A DNA stretch of 32,326 nucleotides from Bacteroidales bacterium. GTDB lineage: Bacteria; Bacteroidota; Bacteroidia; Bacteroidales; UBA12170. A program made the position numbers and the translations under genes. The first letter of the stretch is position 1, and the number at the start of each line of letters is the position of its first letter. Location of the stretch: NCBI GenBank assembly GCA_021157585.1, contig JAGGWH010000174.1:1-32326 (forward strand), given 5' to 3'. The notes below the pieces were generated by a model. It saw nothing but the letters and a program-made list of their open reading frames with translations. It had not been told where the DNA came from and searched no databases. Below, one piece after another: positions 19,238 to 28,027 of this stretch.

Positions 19238-19640
19238 ACATTTGGCTATTCGCTCTATCGCTGTCCCGTACATACGGGATAGAGGAAAGTCGGGACAACA
19301 CAGGACACCATACTTCCTAACGGGAAGGTGTTCCGTTTATACGGAATAACAGCAAGTGCAACAGAAAGCATACCGCCTAAGATTGTTTTCGAACAATCCG
19401 GTAAGGGTGAAACTGTGAGGTAAGAGCTCACACCTGTTTTATGTGAATAAAACCGGAGGTAAACCTTATGGGTTGAAAGACCAAATAAACCGAGAATTTT
19501 TTGTTCGTCAAAAAGGAAGGTCGGTCCGGCCAATCTCGGAGGGTAGGTCGCTAGAGCTGCAGAGTGATTTGCAGCCCAGATAAATGGTAGAGGTTCCGCT
19601 TAGCGGAATACAGAATCCCGCTTATAGAATAGCCAAACAT
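19238..19640 (+). ncRNA. rnpB: RNase P RNA (class A)
   Basis: The catalytic RNA of ribonuclease P, which trims tRNA 5' ends. Helix P1 is closed by TTTGGCTATTC (19241-19251) with GAATAGCCAAA (19627-19637). The universally conserved GAGGAAAGTCGGGAC (19282-19296) and ACAGAATCCC...CTTATAG (19610-19627) form P4. Also typical are ACAGCAAGTGCAACAGAAAG (about 19349-19368), GGTAAGGGTGAAACTGTGAG followed by GTAAGAGCTCAC (P11-P12), GGAGGTAAACC (L15, which pairs with tRNA CCA) and AGATAAATGGTAGAGG. About 400 nt is the normal size. A strong terminator follows directly. An open frame of 92 codons on the opposite strand here is not a gene. Confidence 0.96.
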
Positions 19641-19642
19641 TT

Positions 19643-19677
19643 AAAGGTTGATTCCCGAAAGGAAATCAACCTTTTTT
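19643..19677 (+). terminator. Terminator of rnpB
   Basis: AAAGGTTGATT (19643-19653) pairs perfectly with AATCAACCTTT (19664-19674). Inside, CC and GG stack near a GAAA-type loop, and a T6 run follows (19672-19677). Confidence 0.92.
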
Positions 19678-19713
19678 ATATTCGTTTGTTTTATCATAAC
19701 ACATACATACGCT

Positions 19714-19737
19714 AAGCTTAATCTCCAGATTAAGCTT
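19714..19737. repeat. 24-base palindrome
   Basis: AAGCTTAATCT (19714-19724) and AGATTAAGCTT (19727-19737) are exact inverted copies separated by CC. There is no T-run on either side, so it is more likely a protein site or RNA hairpin than a terminator. Confidence 0.6.
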
Positions 19738-19972
19738 GATAAAAATACGGTCTTCTGATCGAGATTATTTGTCAGAGACAAATTATATTATCCGAATCTT
19801 TTGTATTGTCACAGACTATGCTCACGATTTTGAAGATTTCAGCCCTTTAGATTTTGGGCTTTTGCAAGTGCTTTATTTACAGGGTTCTTTTGATGTCCCG
19901 AAGAGATATTACATTACTAACTGCCGATGAAAACGGTAGTTAAAAAAGAGAAGACATATCTACCAGCTAAAA

Positions 19973-20001
19973 CAGATTCTTCACTTCGTTCAGAATGACA
20001 G
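19973..20001. repeat. Candidate interspersed palindromic repeat
   Basis: The stretch CAGATTCTTCACTTCGTT plus CAGAATGACAG has ATTCT/AGAAT arms and closely resembles, from memory, a short palindromic sequence scattered between genes in many bacterial genomes. It lies just beyond the def stop on the minus strand and may help end that transcript. Confidence 0.4.
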
Positions 20002-20017
20002 GTTAAAGCAAAAAACG

Positions 20018-20590
20018 CTACCGTCTTCCTCTTTTTTGTTTTGGAAAAATCATACGATATGATGTACTAATCTTACCTAAAGTTATGTCACTTAGCCTTC
20101 TCTTCAAAAGCATCTTACGCATAGAACTTAGCCGTTCAATAAATATCTTACCATCAATATGATCATATTCGTGCTGCATAATTCTAGCTACAATTCCTTC
20201 TTTCCATTCATCATGAAATTCCCAATTTTCATCATAATACTGAATATGAATACGAGGCTTTCGCATTACCTCTTCATGTATATCAGGAACACTTAAACAA
20301 CCTTCCTTAAAAGCCCACTCCTCGCCTTCTTCCTCCAAAATATGAGCATTAATAACGACCTTCTTTTGTCCTTTAGCGTCTATATATTCTTCCTTAAAAG
20401 GATCGGCATCAATTAAAAATAAACGAATATTTAGATTAACCTGAGGAGCAGCTAATCCAACACCATTAGATTCGTACATACTCTCCCACATATCCTCAAT
20501 CAATTTATCCAAACCGGGATAATCTTTATCAATATCTACCGACATTTTTTTTAAAGTCGGATGACCATAAGCGACAATTGGCAAAAACAT
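20018..20590 (-). CDS. def: Peptide deformylase
   Basis: Metalloenzyme of 190 residues that removes the formyl group from new proteins. All three family motifs are present: GVGLAAPQ (43-50), EGCLS (96-100, metal-binding Cys98) and QHEYDH (139-144, His140, His144 and catalytic Glu141). The insertion between motifs 1 and 2 (DPFKEEYIDAKGQKKVVINAHILEEEGEE) is common in Bacteroidota forms. Its start overlaps the ruvX stop by one base (TAATG), so the two are translationally coupled. Confidence 0.97.
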   Translation of the reverse strand: MFLPIVAYGHPTLKKMSVDIDKDYPGLDKLIEDMWESMYESNGVGLAAPQVNLNIRLFLIDADPFKEEYIDAKGQKKVVINAHILEEEGEEWAFKEGCLSVPDIHEEVMRKPRIHIQYYDENWEFHDEWKEGIVARIMQHEYDHIDGKIFIERLSSMRKMLLKRRLSDITLGKISTSYRMIFPKQKRGRR

Positions 20591-21009
20591 TATTTTAAAT
20601 TTTTAGTTTCTAAATACGATTGTAAAATTAAAGTAGCACTAATACTATCAACCAAAGCTTTATTACGCCTTGCTTTCTTTCCCAAACCGGCATCTATCAT
20701 GCTTTGAAAAGCAATTTTTGAAGTAAAGCGTTCATCCACACGTTCAATTGGAATATCAGGAAAAGCCTTTCGTAAACGCCCAATAAAAGGATTTATAAAT
20801 CGAGAAGAGTCAGAAGCTTGATTATTCATCTGTTTGGGTTCTCCGACAACAAATAAACTTACATTTTCTTGACTCACATACTTGGTTAAATAAGCAATCA
20901 AATCCTTGGCAGCAACTGTTTCCAAAGCATTGGCAATAATTACTAATTCATCGGTAACAGCAAGTCCACAACGCTTTTGACCATAATCTATTGCTAATAT
21001 TCTACCCAT
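20590..21009 (-). CDS. ruvX: Holliday junction resolvase-like RuvX (YqgF)
   Basis: RNase H-fold nuclease of 139 residues when started at the ATG at 21007-21009 (MGRILAIDYGQKRCGLAVTD); an upstream in-frame ATG adds eight unlikely residues and overlaps the promoter. Asp7 in AIDYG, Glu in VVGEPKQMN, VDERFTS and the late DSISATLILQSYL are the family's conserved acidic and core sites. In Escherichia coli the homologue processes pre-16S rRNA; resolvase activity is shown for some relatives. It leads the ruvX-def operon. Confidence 0.94.
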   Translation of the reverse strand: MGRILAIDYGQKRCGLAVTDELVIIANALETVAAKDLIAYLTKYVSQENVSLFVVGEPKQMNNQASDSSRFINPFIGRLRKAFPDIPIERVDERFTSKIAFQSMIDAGLGKKARRNKALVDSISATLILQSYLETKNLK

Positions 21010-21022
21010 AATTTTACGTTTG

Positions 21023-21030
21023 CAAAGATA
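21023..21030 (-). promoter_or_regulatory. Likely -7 element for ruvX-def
   Basis: The complement reads TATCTTTG, an exact match, 14 bases before the chosen ruvX start. The predicted leader is only a few bases long, which favours the start at 21009 over the upstream one. Confidence 0.45.
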
Positions 21031-21152
21031 CAAAAGATTCTTGCTTTATATATATAAAAACCCGACATATAACCAAGCTTAAATAATTAACGTTTATATA
21101 TTAACCAAAACAAAGATTATCAGTATTTTTACCACGGAAAAAATCAATTATA

Positions 21153-21971
21153 ATGTACGATGATATAAAAAATACAATAGAAGCAGCTTGGGATAAACGC
21201 TCATTATTGGAATTAGAAGATGTTCAAGATTCTATTCGTGAACTTATTGCATTACTCGATAGCGGAAAACTTAGAGTAGCGCAAAAAGAAAAAGGCGAAT
21301 GGGTTGTAAATGAATGGATTAAAAAAGGGGTTATTCTGTACTTTCCTATTCAAAAGATGGAGACTATAAGCATGCCTCCTTTTGAGTTTCACGATAAAAT
21401 TGCCCTAAAAACCAATTATGCCGATCTTAAAGTCCGCGTAGTTCCTCATGCTCTCTCTCGCTACGGCTCCTACCTTGCACCTGGTGTTGTTATGATGCCC
21501 AGTTACGTAAATATTGGAGCCTATGTCGATAGTCATACTATGGTTGATACTTGGGCTACCGTTGGCTCTTGTGCTCAAATTGGCAAAAACGTTCATTTAA
21601 GCGGAGGCGTTGGTATTGGAGGTGTTTTAGAGCCTGTTCAAGCTGCTCCTGTTATAATAGAAGCCAACTGTTTTATTGGTTCTCGTTGTATTGTTGTAGA
21701 AGGTGTACGTATTGAAGAAGCCGCCGTTTTAGGCGCCAATGTTGTACTTACAAAAACTACTAAAATCATTGACGTTAGCGGAGAAAAACCTGTTGAGTTT
21801 AGCGGATATATTCCTTCTCGATCTGTGGTGATTCCGGGTACTTATACCAAGAAATTTCCTGCCGGCGAATATCAAGTTCCTTGCGCTTTAATTATTGGAA
21901 AACGTAAAGCTTCAACCGATTTAAAAACCTCTTTAAACGATGCTTTACGCGATTATAATGTCGCTGTTTAA
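21153..21971 (+). CDS. dapD: Tetrahydrodipicolinate N-succinyltransferase
   Basis: Enzyme of 272 residues in lysine and meso-diaminopimelate synthesis (succinylase branch), using succinyl-CoA. The N-terminal helical domain leads to a left-handed beta-helix of hexapeptide repeats, visible in VRVVPHALSRYGSYLAPGVVMMPSYVNIGAYVDSHTMVDTWATVGSCAQIG and VHLSGGVGIGGVLEP. The C-terminal IPGTYTKKFPAGEYQVPCALIIGKRKAST is characteristic. Its stop is nine bases before the GT9 gene, so these and the next two genes probably form one transcript. Confidence 0.97.
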   Translation: MYDDIKNTIEAAWDKRSLLELEDVQDSIRELIALLDSGKLRVAQKEKGEWVVNEWIKKGVILYFPIQKMETISMPPFEFHDKIALKTNYADLKVRVVPHALSRYGSYLAPGVVMMPSYVNIGAYVDSHTMVDTWATVGSCAQIGKNVHLSGGVGIGGVLEPVQAAPVIIEANCFIGSRCIVVEGVRIEEAAVLGANVVLTKTTKIIDVSGEKPVEFSGYIPSRSVVIPGTYTKKFPAGEYQVPCALIIGKRKASTDLKTSLNDALRDYNVAV

Positions 21972-21980
21972 GATAAAAAT

Positions 21981-22985
21981 ATGCATCATATTCATCGTAC
22001 ATACGACAAGAAATTTCTAGTCATCCAAACCGCATCCATAGGCGATGTGATATTATCCACTGCCATTGGTGAAAAACTTAATAAGCACTATCCCAATGCT
22101 CAGATTGATTATTTAGTTAAGCAAGGCAACGAAAGACTCTTTGATGGAAATCCTTGGATAAATGAAATTTTTGCTTGGGACAAATCCAAAGAGAAGTATA
22201 AAAATATGCTACGGATTATTTTCCAGTTTAGAGAGGAAAAATATGATGCGGTAATTAATTTACAACGTTTTGCCTCTAGTGGTATTTTCACTGTTTTTTC
22301 AGGAGCAAAAAAGAAATATGGTTTTAAAAAAAACCCTTTGTCAATATTTTTCAGTAAAGTCTTTCCTCATAAATTTAAAGAAAACTGGCACGAAACCGAT
22401 CGTAATCATCAACTTATTATTACGCTTACAGATAACGAGAAATCTAAACCGGCTTTATATCCCACAATGAAAGAATTTGCGATGATGTCGCAATATAAAA
22501 CTAAAAAATATATTACTATTACTCCCGCATCTCTCTGGTTTACTAAACAATATCCTATTGAAAAGTGGATGGAATTTATTACTAAAATTAATAGTGATAT
22601 TAATATCTATCTTTTAGGATCGGCTGCAGATAGAGAGCTTTGCAACACTATCGTAAAACAAGCAAAAAACAATATTATGAACTTAGCCGGAAAGCTTAGT
22701 TTTTTGGAGTCGGCTGCGCTAATGCGCGATGCTGCAATGAATTACGTAAACGACTCTGCAGCTCAGCATATTGCATCCTCCGTAAATGCTAAAATAACGG
22801 CTATCTTCTGTTCTACCATTCCTGATTTTGGATTTGGACCACTATCAGACGATTCGGTAATTATTGAAGCCCAAGAAAAACTAGATTGCAAACCTTGTGG
22901 ATTACACGGACATAAAACCTGCCCAAAAGGTCATTTTAAATGTGCCTTAAATATTGATACCAAAGAACTATTAAATCGCTTATAA
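21981..22985 (+). CDS. Glycosyltransferase family 9 (heptosyltransferase-like)
   Basis: Protein of 334 residues of the GT-B family 9, which moves heptose from ADP-heptose to the LPS core. FLVIQTASIGDVILSTAIGEKLNKHYPNAQIDYLV at the N-terminus and ITPASLWFTKQYPIEKWMEFI plus NYVNDSAAQHIASSVNAKITAIFCST are the donor- and acceptor-site patterns. A Cys-rich tail (KPCGLHGHKTCPKGHFKCALNI) is common in Bacteroidota homologues and may bind metal. Nearby hldD, gmhA and gmhB fit a heptose substrate. The stop abuts the next start. Confidence 0.88.
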   Translation: MHHIHRTYDKKFLVIQTASIGDVILSTAIGEKLNKHYPNAQIDYLVKQGNERLFDGNPWINEIFAWDKSKEKYKNMLRIIFQFREEKYDAVINLQRFASSGIFTVFSGAKKKYGFKKNPLSIFFSKVFPHKFKENWHETDRNHQLIITLTDNEKSKPALYPTMKEFAMMSQYKTKKYITITPASLWFTKQYPIEKWMEFITKINSDINIYLLGSAADRELCNTIVKQAKNNIMNLAGKLSFLESAALMRDAAMNYVNDSAAQHIASSVNAKITAIFCSTIPDFGFGPLSDDSVIIEAQEKLDCKPCGLHGHKTCPKGHFKCALNIDTKELLNRL

Positions 22986-23549
22986 ATGGAAGAAGAATTA
23001 CAACAAGCTTTAAGACATGTCCAAAAAGGAAACATCATTTTATATCCAACAGATACAATTTGGGGTATTGGTTGTGATGCTACGAATACTAAAGCAGTAA
23101 AAAAAATATATTCGATAAAAAACCGAGAAGAGAGGAAAAGCATGATTGTTCTTCTATCTGACTTTAATCAACTTAAGGATTATGTTGAGGAAGTACCTTC
23201 AATAGCATCCGATTTAATAAAATATATAGATAGACCTCTAACAATTATATATAGCGGAGCCAAAAATTTAACTTCAAAACTCATTGCAAAAGACGGAACT
23301 ATTGCAATTAGAATAGTAAAACACTCTTTTTGCAGTGAACTAATTAAAAGACTTGGTAAACCTATAGTTTCTACTTCAGCAAATATCTCCGGCACACCTA
23401 GTCCGCTTTTCTACTCTCATATTCAGGATTATATAAAAACAAAAGTGGATTATATAGTTAATTTAGAACAAAATGCAGATATAATAAACAAAGCAAGCAC
23501 CATAATTAAATTAGACAAATCTGGCAAGTACACCATTATTCGTGAATAG
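22986..23549 (+). CDS. tsaC: Threonylcarbamoyl-AMP synthase (YrdC/Sua5 type)
   Basis: Enzyme of 187 residues making threonylcarbamoyl-AMP from threonine, bicarbonate and ATP for the t6A37 tRNA modification. ILYPTDTIWGIGCDATN and KKIYSIKNREERKSMIVLL form the nucleotide/threonine pocket, and PIVSTSANISGTPSP is the STSAN motif. This is the short form without the C-terminal Sua5 domain. It starts directly after the GT9 stop and three bases before the next gene, so it is embedded in an operon with cell-envelope genes. Confidence 0.93.
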   Translation: MEEELQQALRHVQKGNIILYPTDTIWGIGCDATNTKAVKKIYSIKNREERKSMIVLLSDFNQLKDYVEEVPSIASDLIKYIDRPLTIIYSGAKNLTSKLIAKDGTIAIRIVKHSFCSELIKRLGKPIVSTSANISGTPSPLFYSHIQDYIKTKVDYIVNLEQNADIINKASTIIKLDKSGKYTIIRE

Positions 23550-23552
23550 AAG

Positions 23553-24986
23553 ATGTACCAAAAATTAAAACCATATACGGCTTTTTTTTTAGTTGCAACA
23601 ACATTTATTGCAGCATCAGGAATAAACTTATTTTCTGATGGAATGTTTATGGACGGAACAATTTACGCCGCCATATCTCATAATATGGCCAATGGTTTAG
23701 GCTCTTTCTGGCAGCCCCATTTAAGTCAAACATTATATCCCGAATTTTACCAACATCCACCACTATCACTTGGCTTAGAAGCCTTAGCATTTAAAATATT
23801 TGGTGACTCTTTTTTAATAGAACGGTTTTATTCTCTCACAACATTTATTATTTCGGCTTGTCTGATTGTTTTGATATGGATAGAAATTGGAAAGCCAAAA
23901 AACAAAACATGGATTCCCCTACTCTTTTGGTTTGCAAACCCATTAGTTATATGGGCTGTTGCAAATAATATGTTGGAGAACACTTTACAGATTTTTGTTT
24001 TAGCCGCTGTTTGGACATTAATAAAATCGCTTAAAACAAGAACAACTTTATGGATATTATTTGGAGGAATATTTCTGTTTTTAGGACTGCTAACAAAAGG
24101 ATTAGTTGCCTTATTTCCCTTGTCTTTTTATTTTTGGTATTGGATTTTAAAAAAAGACATTTCATTTTTTAAAATGGTGCTGAATACAGCTTTACTGATT
24201 TTATTTACCATTACTCCACTTATTCTTTTACTTATTTTAAACGAGCAAGCATTTTACGCTTTACAATCTTATTTTAATAAACAAATAATAACTAGCATAA
24301 AAGACGTTCAAACCGTAGCTTCTCGCTTTTTTATAGTGGGCAGATTGTTTAACGAATTACTATCCGATTTTGGAATTTTCCTTCTGATAAGTTTAATATT
24401 TAAAAAGAATTTTAAACACCTTAAAACTTCTTTTCAAAAAAACAGGACTCTAATTTATTTGTTTTTAGGACTTGGTTTCTCGGGTGTTTTACCAATTATG
24501 ATTAGCCTAAAACAAAGCGGATTTTATATGCTTCCGGCTTTTCCTTTTTTTGCTTTGGCATTCGGACTTATTACTCTGCCTCTTTTAGAAAATATCGCAA
24601 ATGCAAAACTTCGTAAGTCATTTATATTCAAATATTCAGGTATTTTAAGTTTATTTCTTTTGCTTATTGCTTTTAGTGCCACATTCTCCTTTAAAAATAA
24701 GATTGGGCGCGATAAAGAAATGTTAGAAGATATTTATTCCATTAGTGCAATTGTACCAAGTAATGAAATGATTGACATCCCGAAAAATCTATCTCAAAAC
24801 TGGCCTTTGCAAGCGTATTTCGCTCGCTATTCCTACATCAGTCTAAATGATGTTTCAAAAAAACCTCATCGCTTCTATCTATGTAAGAAAGGAAGTTTTC
24901 CACGACAAACAGACAGCTACTCAATTACTGAATTGAATTTGAAAAAATTCTCTCTTTTTAAGTTAAAATCATATCCTGCTAACTAA
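23553..24986 (+). CDS. ArnT/PMT-like membrane glycosyltransferase
   Basis: Integral membrane protein of 477 residues with 10-12 hydrophobic segments. The N-terminal periplasmic loop FSDGMFMDGTIYAAISHNMANGLGSFWQPHLS carries the acidic motif of GT-C enzymes (PMT/ArnT/GT83), and YQHPPLSLGLEALAFKIFGDSFLIERF matches the conserved HPPL block. Such enzymes move sugars from polyprenyl phosphate to lipid A, glycan or protein. The target is unknown, but the LPS context favours an envelope acceptor. Confidence 0.82.
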   Translation: MYQKLKPYTAFFLVATTFIAASGINLFSDGMFMDGTIYAAISHNMANGLGSFWQPHLSQTLYPEFYQHPPLSLGLEALAFKIFGDSFLIERFYSLTTFIISACLIVLIWIEIGKPKNKTWIPLLFWFANPLVIWAVANNMLENTLQIFVLAAVWTLIKSLKTRTTLWILFGGIFLFLGLLTKGLVALFPLSFYFWYWILKKDISFFKMVLNTALLILFTITPLILLLILNEQAFYALQSYFNKQIITSIKDVQTVASRFFIVGRLFNELLSDFGIFLLISLIFKKNFKHLKTSFQKNRTLIYLFLGLGFSGVLPIMISLKQSGFYMLPAFPFFALAFGLITLPLLENIANAKLRKSFIFKYSGILSLFLLLIAFSATFSFKNKIGRDKEMLEDIYSISAIVPSNEMIDIPKNLSQNWPLQAYFARYSYISLNDVSKKPHRFYLCKKGSFPRQTDSYSITELNLKKFSLFKLKSYPAN

Positions 24987-25029
24987 TAAACTGATATTTT
25001 CCGTTAGAAGCAAAACCACAAAAAATCCC

Positions 25030-25037
25030 TACTTTTG
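25030..25037 (+). promoter_or_regulatory. Likely -7 element for hldD
   Basis: TACTTTTG matches TAnnTTTG, 16 bases before the chosen start at 25053. The upstream in-frame ATG at 25035 lies inside this element, so it cannot be the start if this promoter is used. Confidence 0.45.
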
Positions 25038-25052
25038 CAAAAAAGTAATACG

Positions 25053-26018
25053 ATGATTGTAGTTACCGGTGCAGCTGGATTTATTGGAAGCGTTTTAGTT
25101 AGAAAACTAAACGAAAACCAACAAGCAGATTTAATTTTAGTCGATGATTTTTCTAAAACAGAAAAAGACAGAAATTTGGAAAACAAATTGTTTTCGGCAA
25201 AAATAGACAGAGAAAATTTCTTTGAATGGCTTGAAAATAATCATCAGAATATTGATTATATTTTTCATATAGGAGCACGTTCTGCCACTACCGAATTTAA
25301 TGTTGATGTTCTTAACAAACTGAATCTTCATTATACTCAACAAATGTGGAAAGCTTGTACCCAATATTCCATTCCACTAATTTATGCTTCATCTGCAGCT
25401 ACATACGGAATGGGCGAATTAGGTTATGAGGATTCTCATGATATTGTGGAGCAATTGCAACCTCTAAATCCTTATGGTAGGTCTAAAAACGACTTTGATA
25501 AGTGGGCATTGAAACAAGAAAAAGCACCTCCTTTTTGGGCAGGATTAAAGTATTTCAATGTTTACGGACCTAATGAATATCACAAAGGAGGAATGGCATC
25601 TGTAATTCTTCATGCTTTCAATCAAATTAAAAATACGGGGCAAGTAAAACTTTTTAAATCGCATCATCCCGATTATAAAGACGGAATGCAATTACGCGAT
25701 TTTGTTTATGTAAAAGATGTAGTAAATGTAATGCTGTTTTTAAAGAACAGCAAAGCACAATCGGGTTTGTATAATATAGGTACAGGAAAAGCACAATCTT
25801 TTCTTGATTTGGCAAATGCTACTTTTTCTGCTTTAAATTTAGAACCCAATATTGTATTTATTCCAACGCCTGAAAATATCAGAGATAAGTATCAATATTT
25901 TACAGAAGCGAAAATTCAAAAGCTCCGAAAGCAAGGCTATACATCAAGTTTCTATAATTTGGAAGACGGTGTTAGGGATTATGTGCAGAAATATCTGTTA
26001 AATAATAAAGTATATTAG
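25053..26018 (+). CDS. hldD: ADP-L-glycero-D-manno-heptose 6-epimerase
   Basis: Short-chain dehydrogenase-like epimerase of 321 residues performing the last step of ADP-L,D-heptose synthesis. TGAAGFIGS (5-13) binds NADP(H); Ser113-Ser114, Tyr141 and Lys145 (NPYGRSK) form the catalytic set. The stretch KYFNVYGPNEYHKGGMASVILHAFNQI and KLFKSHHPDYKDGMQLRDFVYVKDVV are diagnostic for RfaD/HldD. The start at 25053 was chosen over an ATG six codons upstream because the latter overlaps the promoter. It converges on pyrF. Confidence 0.93.
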   Translation: MIVVTGAAGFIGSVLVRKLNENQQADLILVDDFSKTEKDRNLENKLFSAKIDRENFFEWLENNHQNIDYIFHIGARSATTEFNVDVLNKLNLHYTQQMWKACTQYSIPLIYASSAATYGMGELGYEDSHDIVEQLQPLNPYGRSKNDFDKWALKQEKAPPFWAGLKYFNVYGPNEYHKGGMASVILHAFNQIKNTGQVKLFKSHHPDYKDGMQLRDFVYVKDVVNVMLFLKNSKAQSGLYNIGTGKAQSFLDLANATFSALNLEPNIVFIPTPENIRDKYQYFTEAKIQKLRKQGYTSSFYNLEDGVRDYVQKYLLNNKVY

Positions 26019-26037
26019 TTAATGTGCTGATTGATAA

Positions 26038-26859
26038 TTAGCTAATTAATGCTTCCATTTGTTTCTGAAGCTTAAATGCTTCTTCCCTAGCCTTTTCAGC
26101 AAAGTCGTTTCCATTTGAAGCAAAAATAATTCCACGAGAAGAATTAACGAGCAGACCAATATCTTTGGTCATTCCGTATTTAGCAACTTCTTCCAAGCTT
26201 CCGCCTTGTGCACCAACACCGGGAACTAATAAAAAATGATTAGGAATATGTTTACGCACTTCCGATAACATTTCTGCTTTAGTAGCTCCAACAACAAACA
26301 TCATATTCTCTTCGCTGCCCCAAGCTTTTGTTTTTTCAAGCACGATTTCGTATAGATTCTCTTTATTATCCTCATTCTGAATAAATTGAAAATCAAAAGC
26401 GCCTTGGTTAGACGTTAAAGCTAAAACTATTGCCCATTTTCCATCGAATTGCAAAAAAGGAGAAACAGAGTCTTTTCCCATATAAGGTGCAACAGTTACT
26501 GCATCAAAGTTAAGTTGTTCAAAAAAAGCCTTGGCATATTGAGTCGATGTATTTCCAATATCACCTCTTTTGGCATCGGCTATGGTAAAAACAGTATCTT
26601 TAAGGCTATTCAGATAATCAATGGTTTTTTCAAGGCTTTTCCAACCATCAACACCACGACTTTCATAAAAAGCTGTATTGGGTTTGTATGCTACAGCCAA
26701 ATCGTGAGTAGCATCAATTATCTGTTTATTAAAAGAAAAAACAGGATCTTCATCACTAAGCAGATGCTTAGGAATTTTGGTTATATCACTATCCAATCCT
26801 ATACATAAAAAAGATTGCTTTTCGCGAATTTGATCAACCAATTCCTGCTTTGTCATCAT
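26038..26859 (-). CDS. pyrF: Orotidine 5'-phosphate decarboxylase (subfamily 2)
   Basis: Enzyme of 273 residues for the last step of UMP synthesis. LCIGLDSD near the N-terminus and [19 protein letters not shown] (95-113; Asp95, Lys97, Asp100) hold the catalytic Lys-Asp network; [11 protein letters not shown] forms the phosphate-binding loop. Length and motif spacing match the longer subfamily 2. It follows prfA by nine bases and is probably in the same operon. Confidence 0.95.
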   Translation of the reverse strand: MMTKQELVDQIREKQSFLCIGLDSDITKIPKHLLSDEDPVFSFNKQIIDATHDLAVAYKPNTAFYESRGVDGWKSLEKTIDYLNSLKDTVFTIADAKRGDIGNTSTQYAKAFFEQLNFDAVTVAPYMGKDSVSPFLQFDGKWAIVLALTSNQGAFDFQFIQNEDNKENLYEIVLEKTKAWGSEENMMFVVGATKAEMLSEVRKHIPNHFLLVPGVGAQGGSLEEVAKYGMTKDIGLLVNSSRGIIFASNGNDFAEKAREEAFKLQKQMEALIS

Positions 26860-26868
26860 TTAAAATAT

Positions 26869-27945
26869 TTATAAACTTTCCTCTTGCTCTTTCAGGCGTT
26901 CAGCGTTTTCAGCAATCTGCAACTTATCAATAATTTCCTGAATATCACCATTTACAATATTTGTTAAGTTATAGAGTGTTAAGCCTATACGATGATCGGT
27001 AACACGACCCTGAGGATAGTTATAAGTACGAATTTTTGCCGATCGGTCGCCTGTTGAAACCATGGTTTTACGCTTAGAAGAAATTTCATCTTGATATTTA
27101 GCATATTCTAACTCGTAAATTCTGGAACGTAATACTTTCATTGCTTTATCAAGATTTTTCAATTGCGATTTTTCATCCTGACAAGTTACCACGATTCCCG
27201 TTGGTGCATGAGTTAAACGAATAGCCGAATAAGTAGTATTAACACTTTGTCCGCCGGGACCTGAAGAACAATAAGTATCTTTCCGAATATCTGCCGGATT
27301 TAAGTCAATATCAAACTCTTCGGCTTCGGGCAAAACAGCAACGGTAGCCGCAGAAGTATGCACACGGCCTTGAGTTTCTGTTTGAGGAACACGTTGCACC
27401 CGATGAACACCAGATTCATATTTCAAAGTACCATAAACATCTTTTCCACTTACGTTTACAATAACTTCTTTAAAACCACCCACGGTTCCTTCAGTCATAT
27501 CCACTATATCAAATTTCCATCCTTTAGTTTCGCAGTATTTTTGATACATACGAAGTAAATCGCCCGCAAAAATACTAGCTTCGTCACCACCGGTACCGGC
27601 ACGAATTTCAAGTATAGAATTCTTCGCATCCTGTGGATCTTTAGGAATTAAAAGCGTTTTAATATCCTCTTCAAGTTTTTCCTTTTTAGCAAGTAAATCG
27701 TTTAGCTCTTCGCGAGCCATCTCCTTAAATTCTTCATCTTTTTCATTTTTAATGATTTCGCGTGAAGAATCAATATTTTCAATAATATTTTTATATACCT
27801 CGTAAGCCTCTGCAATAGGCTCTAACTCTTTATAATCTTTACTTAATTGAACAAACCTCTTCATATCTGCCATAGTAGCAGGATCGGTCATTTGCTCTCC
27901 TATTTCTTCGTAACGTCTTTTTATTCCGGCTAACTTATCTAACAT
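26869..27945 (-). CDS. prfA: Peptide chain release factor 1
   Basis: Translation termination factor of 358 residues recognising UAA and UAG. GGQ at 231-233 ([11 protein letters not shown]) enters the peptidyl-transferase centre; the codon-reading PxT tripeptide is Pro187-Gln-Thr189 in [14 protein letters not shown], which marks RF1 rather than RF2. [16 protein letters not shown] and the C-terminal [17 protein letters not shown] are canonical. First gene of the prfA-pyrF operon, with TATTTTTG (complement of 27961-27968) as a probable -7 element. Confidence 0.97.
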   Translation of the reverse strand: MLDKLAGIKRRYEEIGEQMTDPATMADMKRFVQLSKDYKELEPIAEAYEVYKNIIENIDSSREIIKNEKDEEFKEMAREELNDLLAKKEKLEEDIKTLLIPKDPQDAKNSILEIRAGTGGDEASIFAGDLLRMYQKYCETKGWKFDIVDMTEGTVGGFKEVIVNVSGKDVYGTLKYESGVHRVQRVPQTETQGRVHTSAATVAVLPEAEEFDIDLNPADIRKDTYCSSGPGGQSVNTTYSAIRLTHAPTGIVVTCQDEKSQLKNLDKAMKVLRSRIYELEYAKYQDEISSKRKTMVSTGDRSAKIRTYNYPQGRVTDHRIGLTLYNLTNIVNGDIQEIIDKLQIAENAERLKEQEESL

Positions 27946-27960
27946 CTAAAAAATTTTGTG

Positions 27961-27968
27961 CAAAAATA
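27961..27968 (-). promoter_or_regulatory. Likely -7 element for prfA-pyrF
   Basis: The complement reads TATTTTTG, 16 bases before the prfA start at 27945. No -33 match is clear. Confidence 0.35.
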
Positions 27969-28027
27969 CGAAAAATTAAGATTCACTCTGCGACTCTATT
28001 GTACAGAATACGGAAATAGAAAGTTCT

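Larger units (their letters stand above)
19680..20017. other. Non-coding region rich in inverted repeats
   Basis: No believable protein gene is present. The stretch has a near-perfect 24-base palindrome AAGCTTAATCT-CC-AGATTAAGCTT (19714-19737), ATTTGTC-AGA-GACAAAT (19767-19783), AGCCC/GGGCT (19841-19860) and AACTGCCG/CGGTAGTT (19919-19941). It ends in the sequence described at 19973-20001. The density of hairpins would fit a structured RNA or a worn repetitive element. I could not match it to a known RNA family. Confidence 0.45.

Noticed and set aside
19255-19533. Open frame of 92 codons on the minus strand
   Set aside because: It lies wholly inside RNase P RNA, whose conserved helices explain the sequence; the peptide has no recognisable features.
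19736-19930. Open frame of 64 codons on the + strand
   Set aside because: It crosses several inverted repeats, has no promoter or ribosome binding site, and the peptide looks random.
19751-19955. Long-range GTCTTCT/AGAAGAC pairing suggesting a 6S-like RNA
   Set aside because: A seven-base match over 200 bases is expected by chance, and the flanks do not extend the stem.
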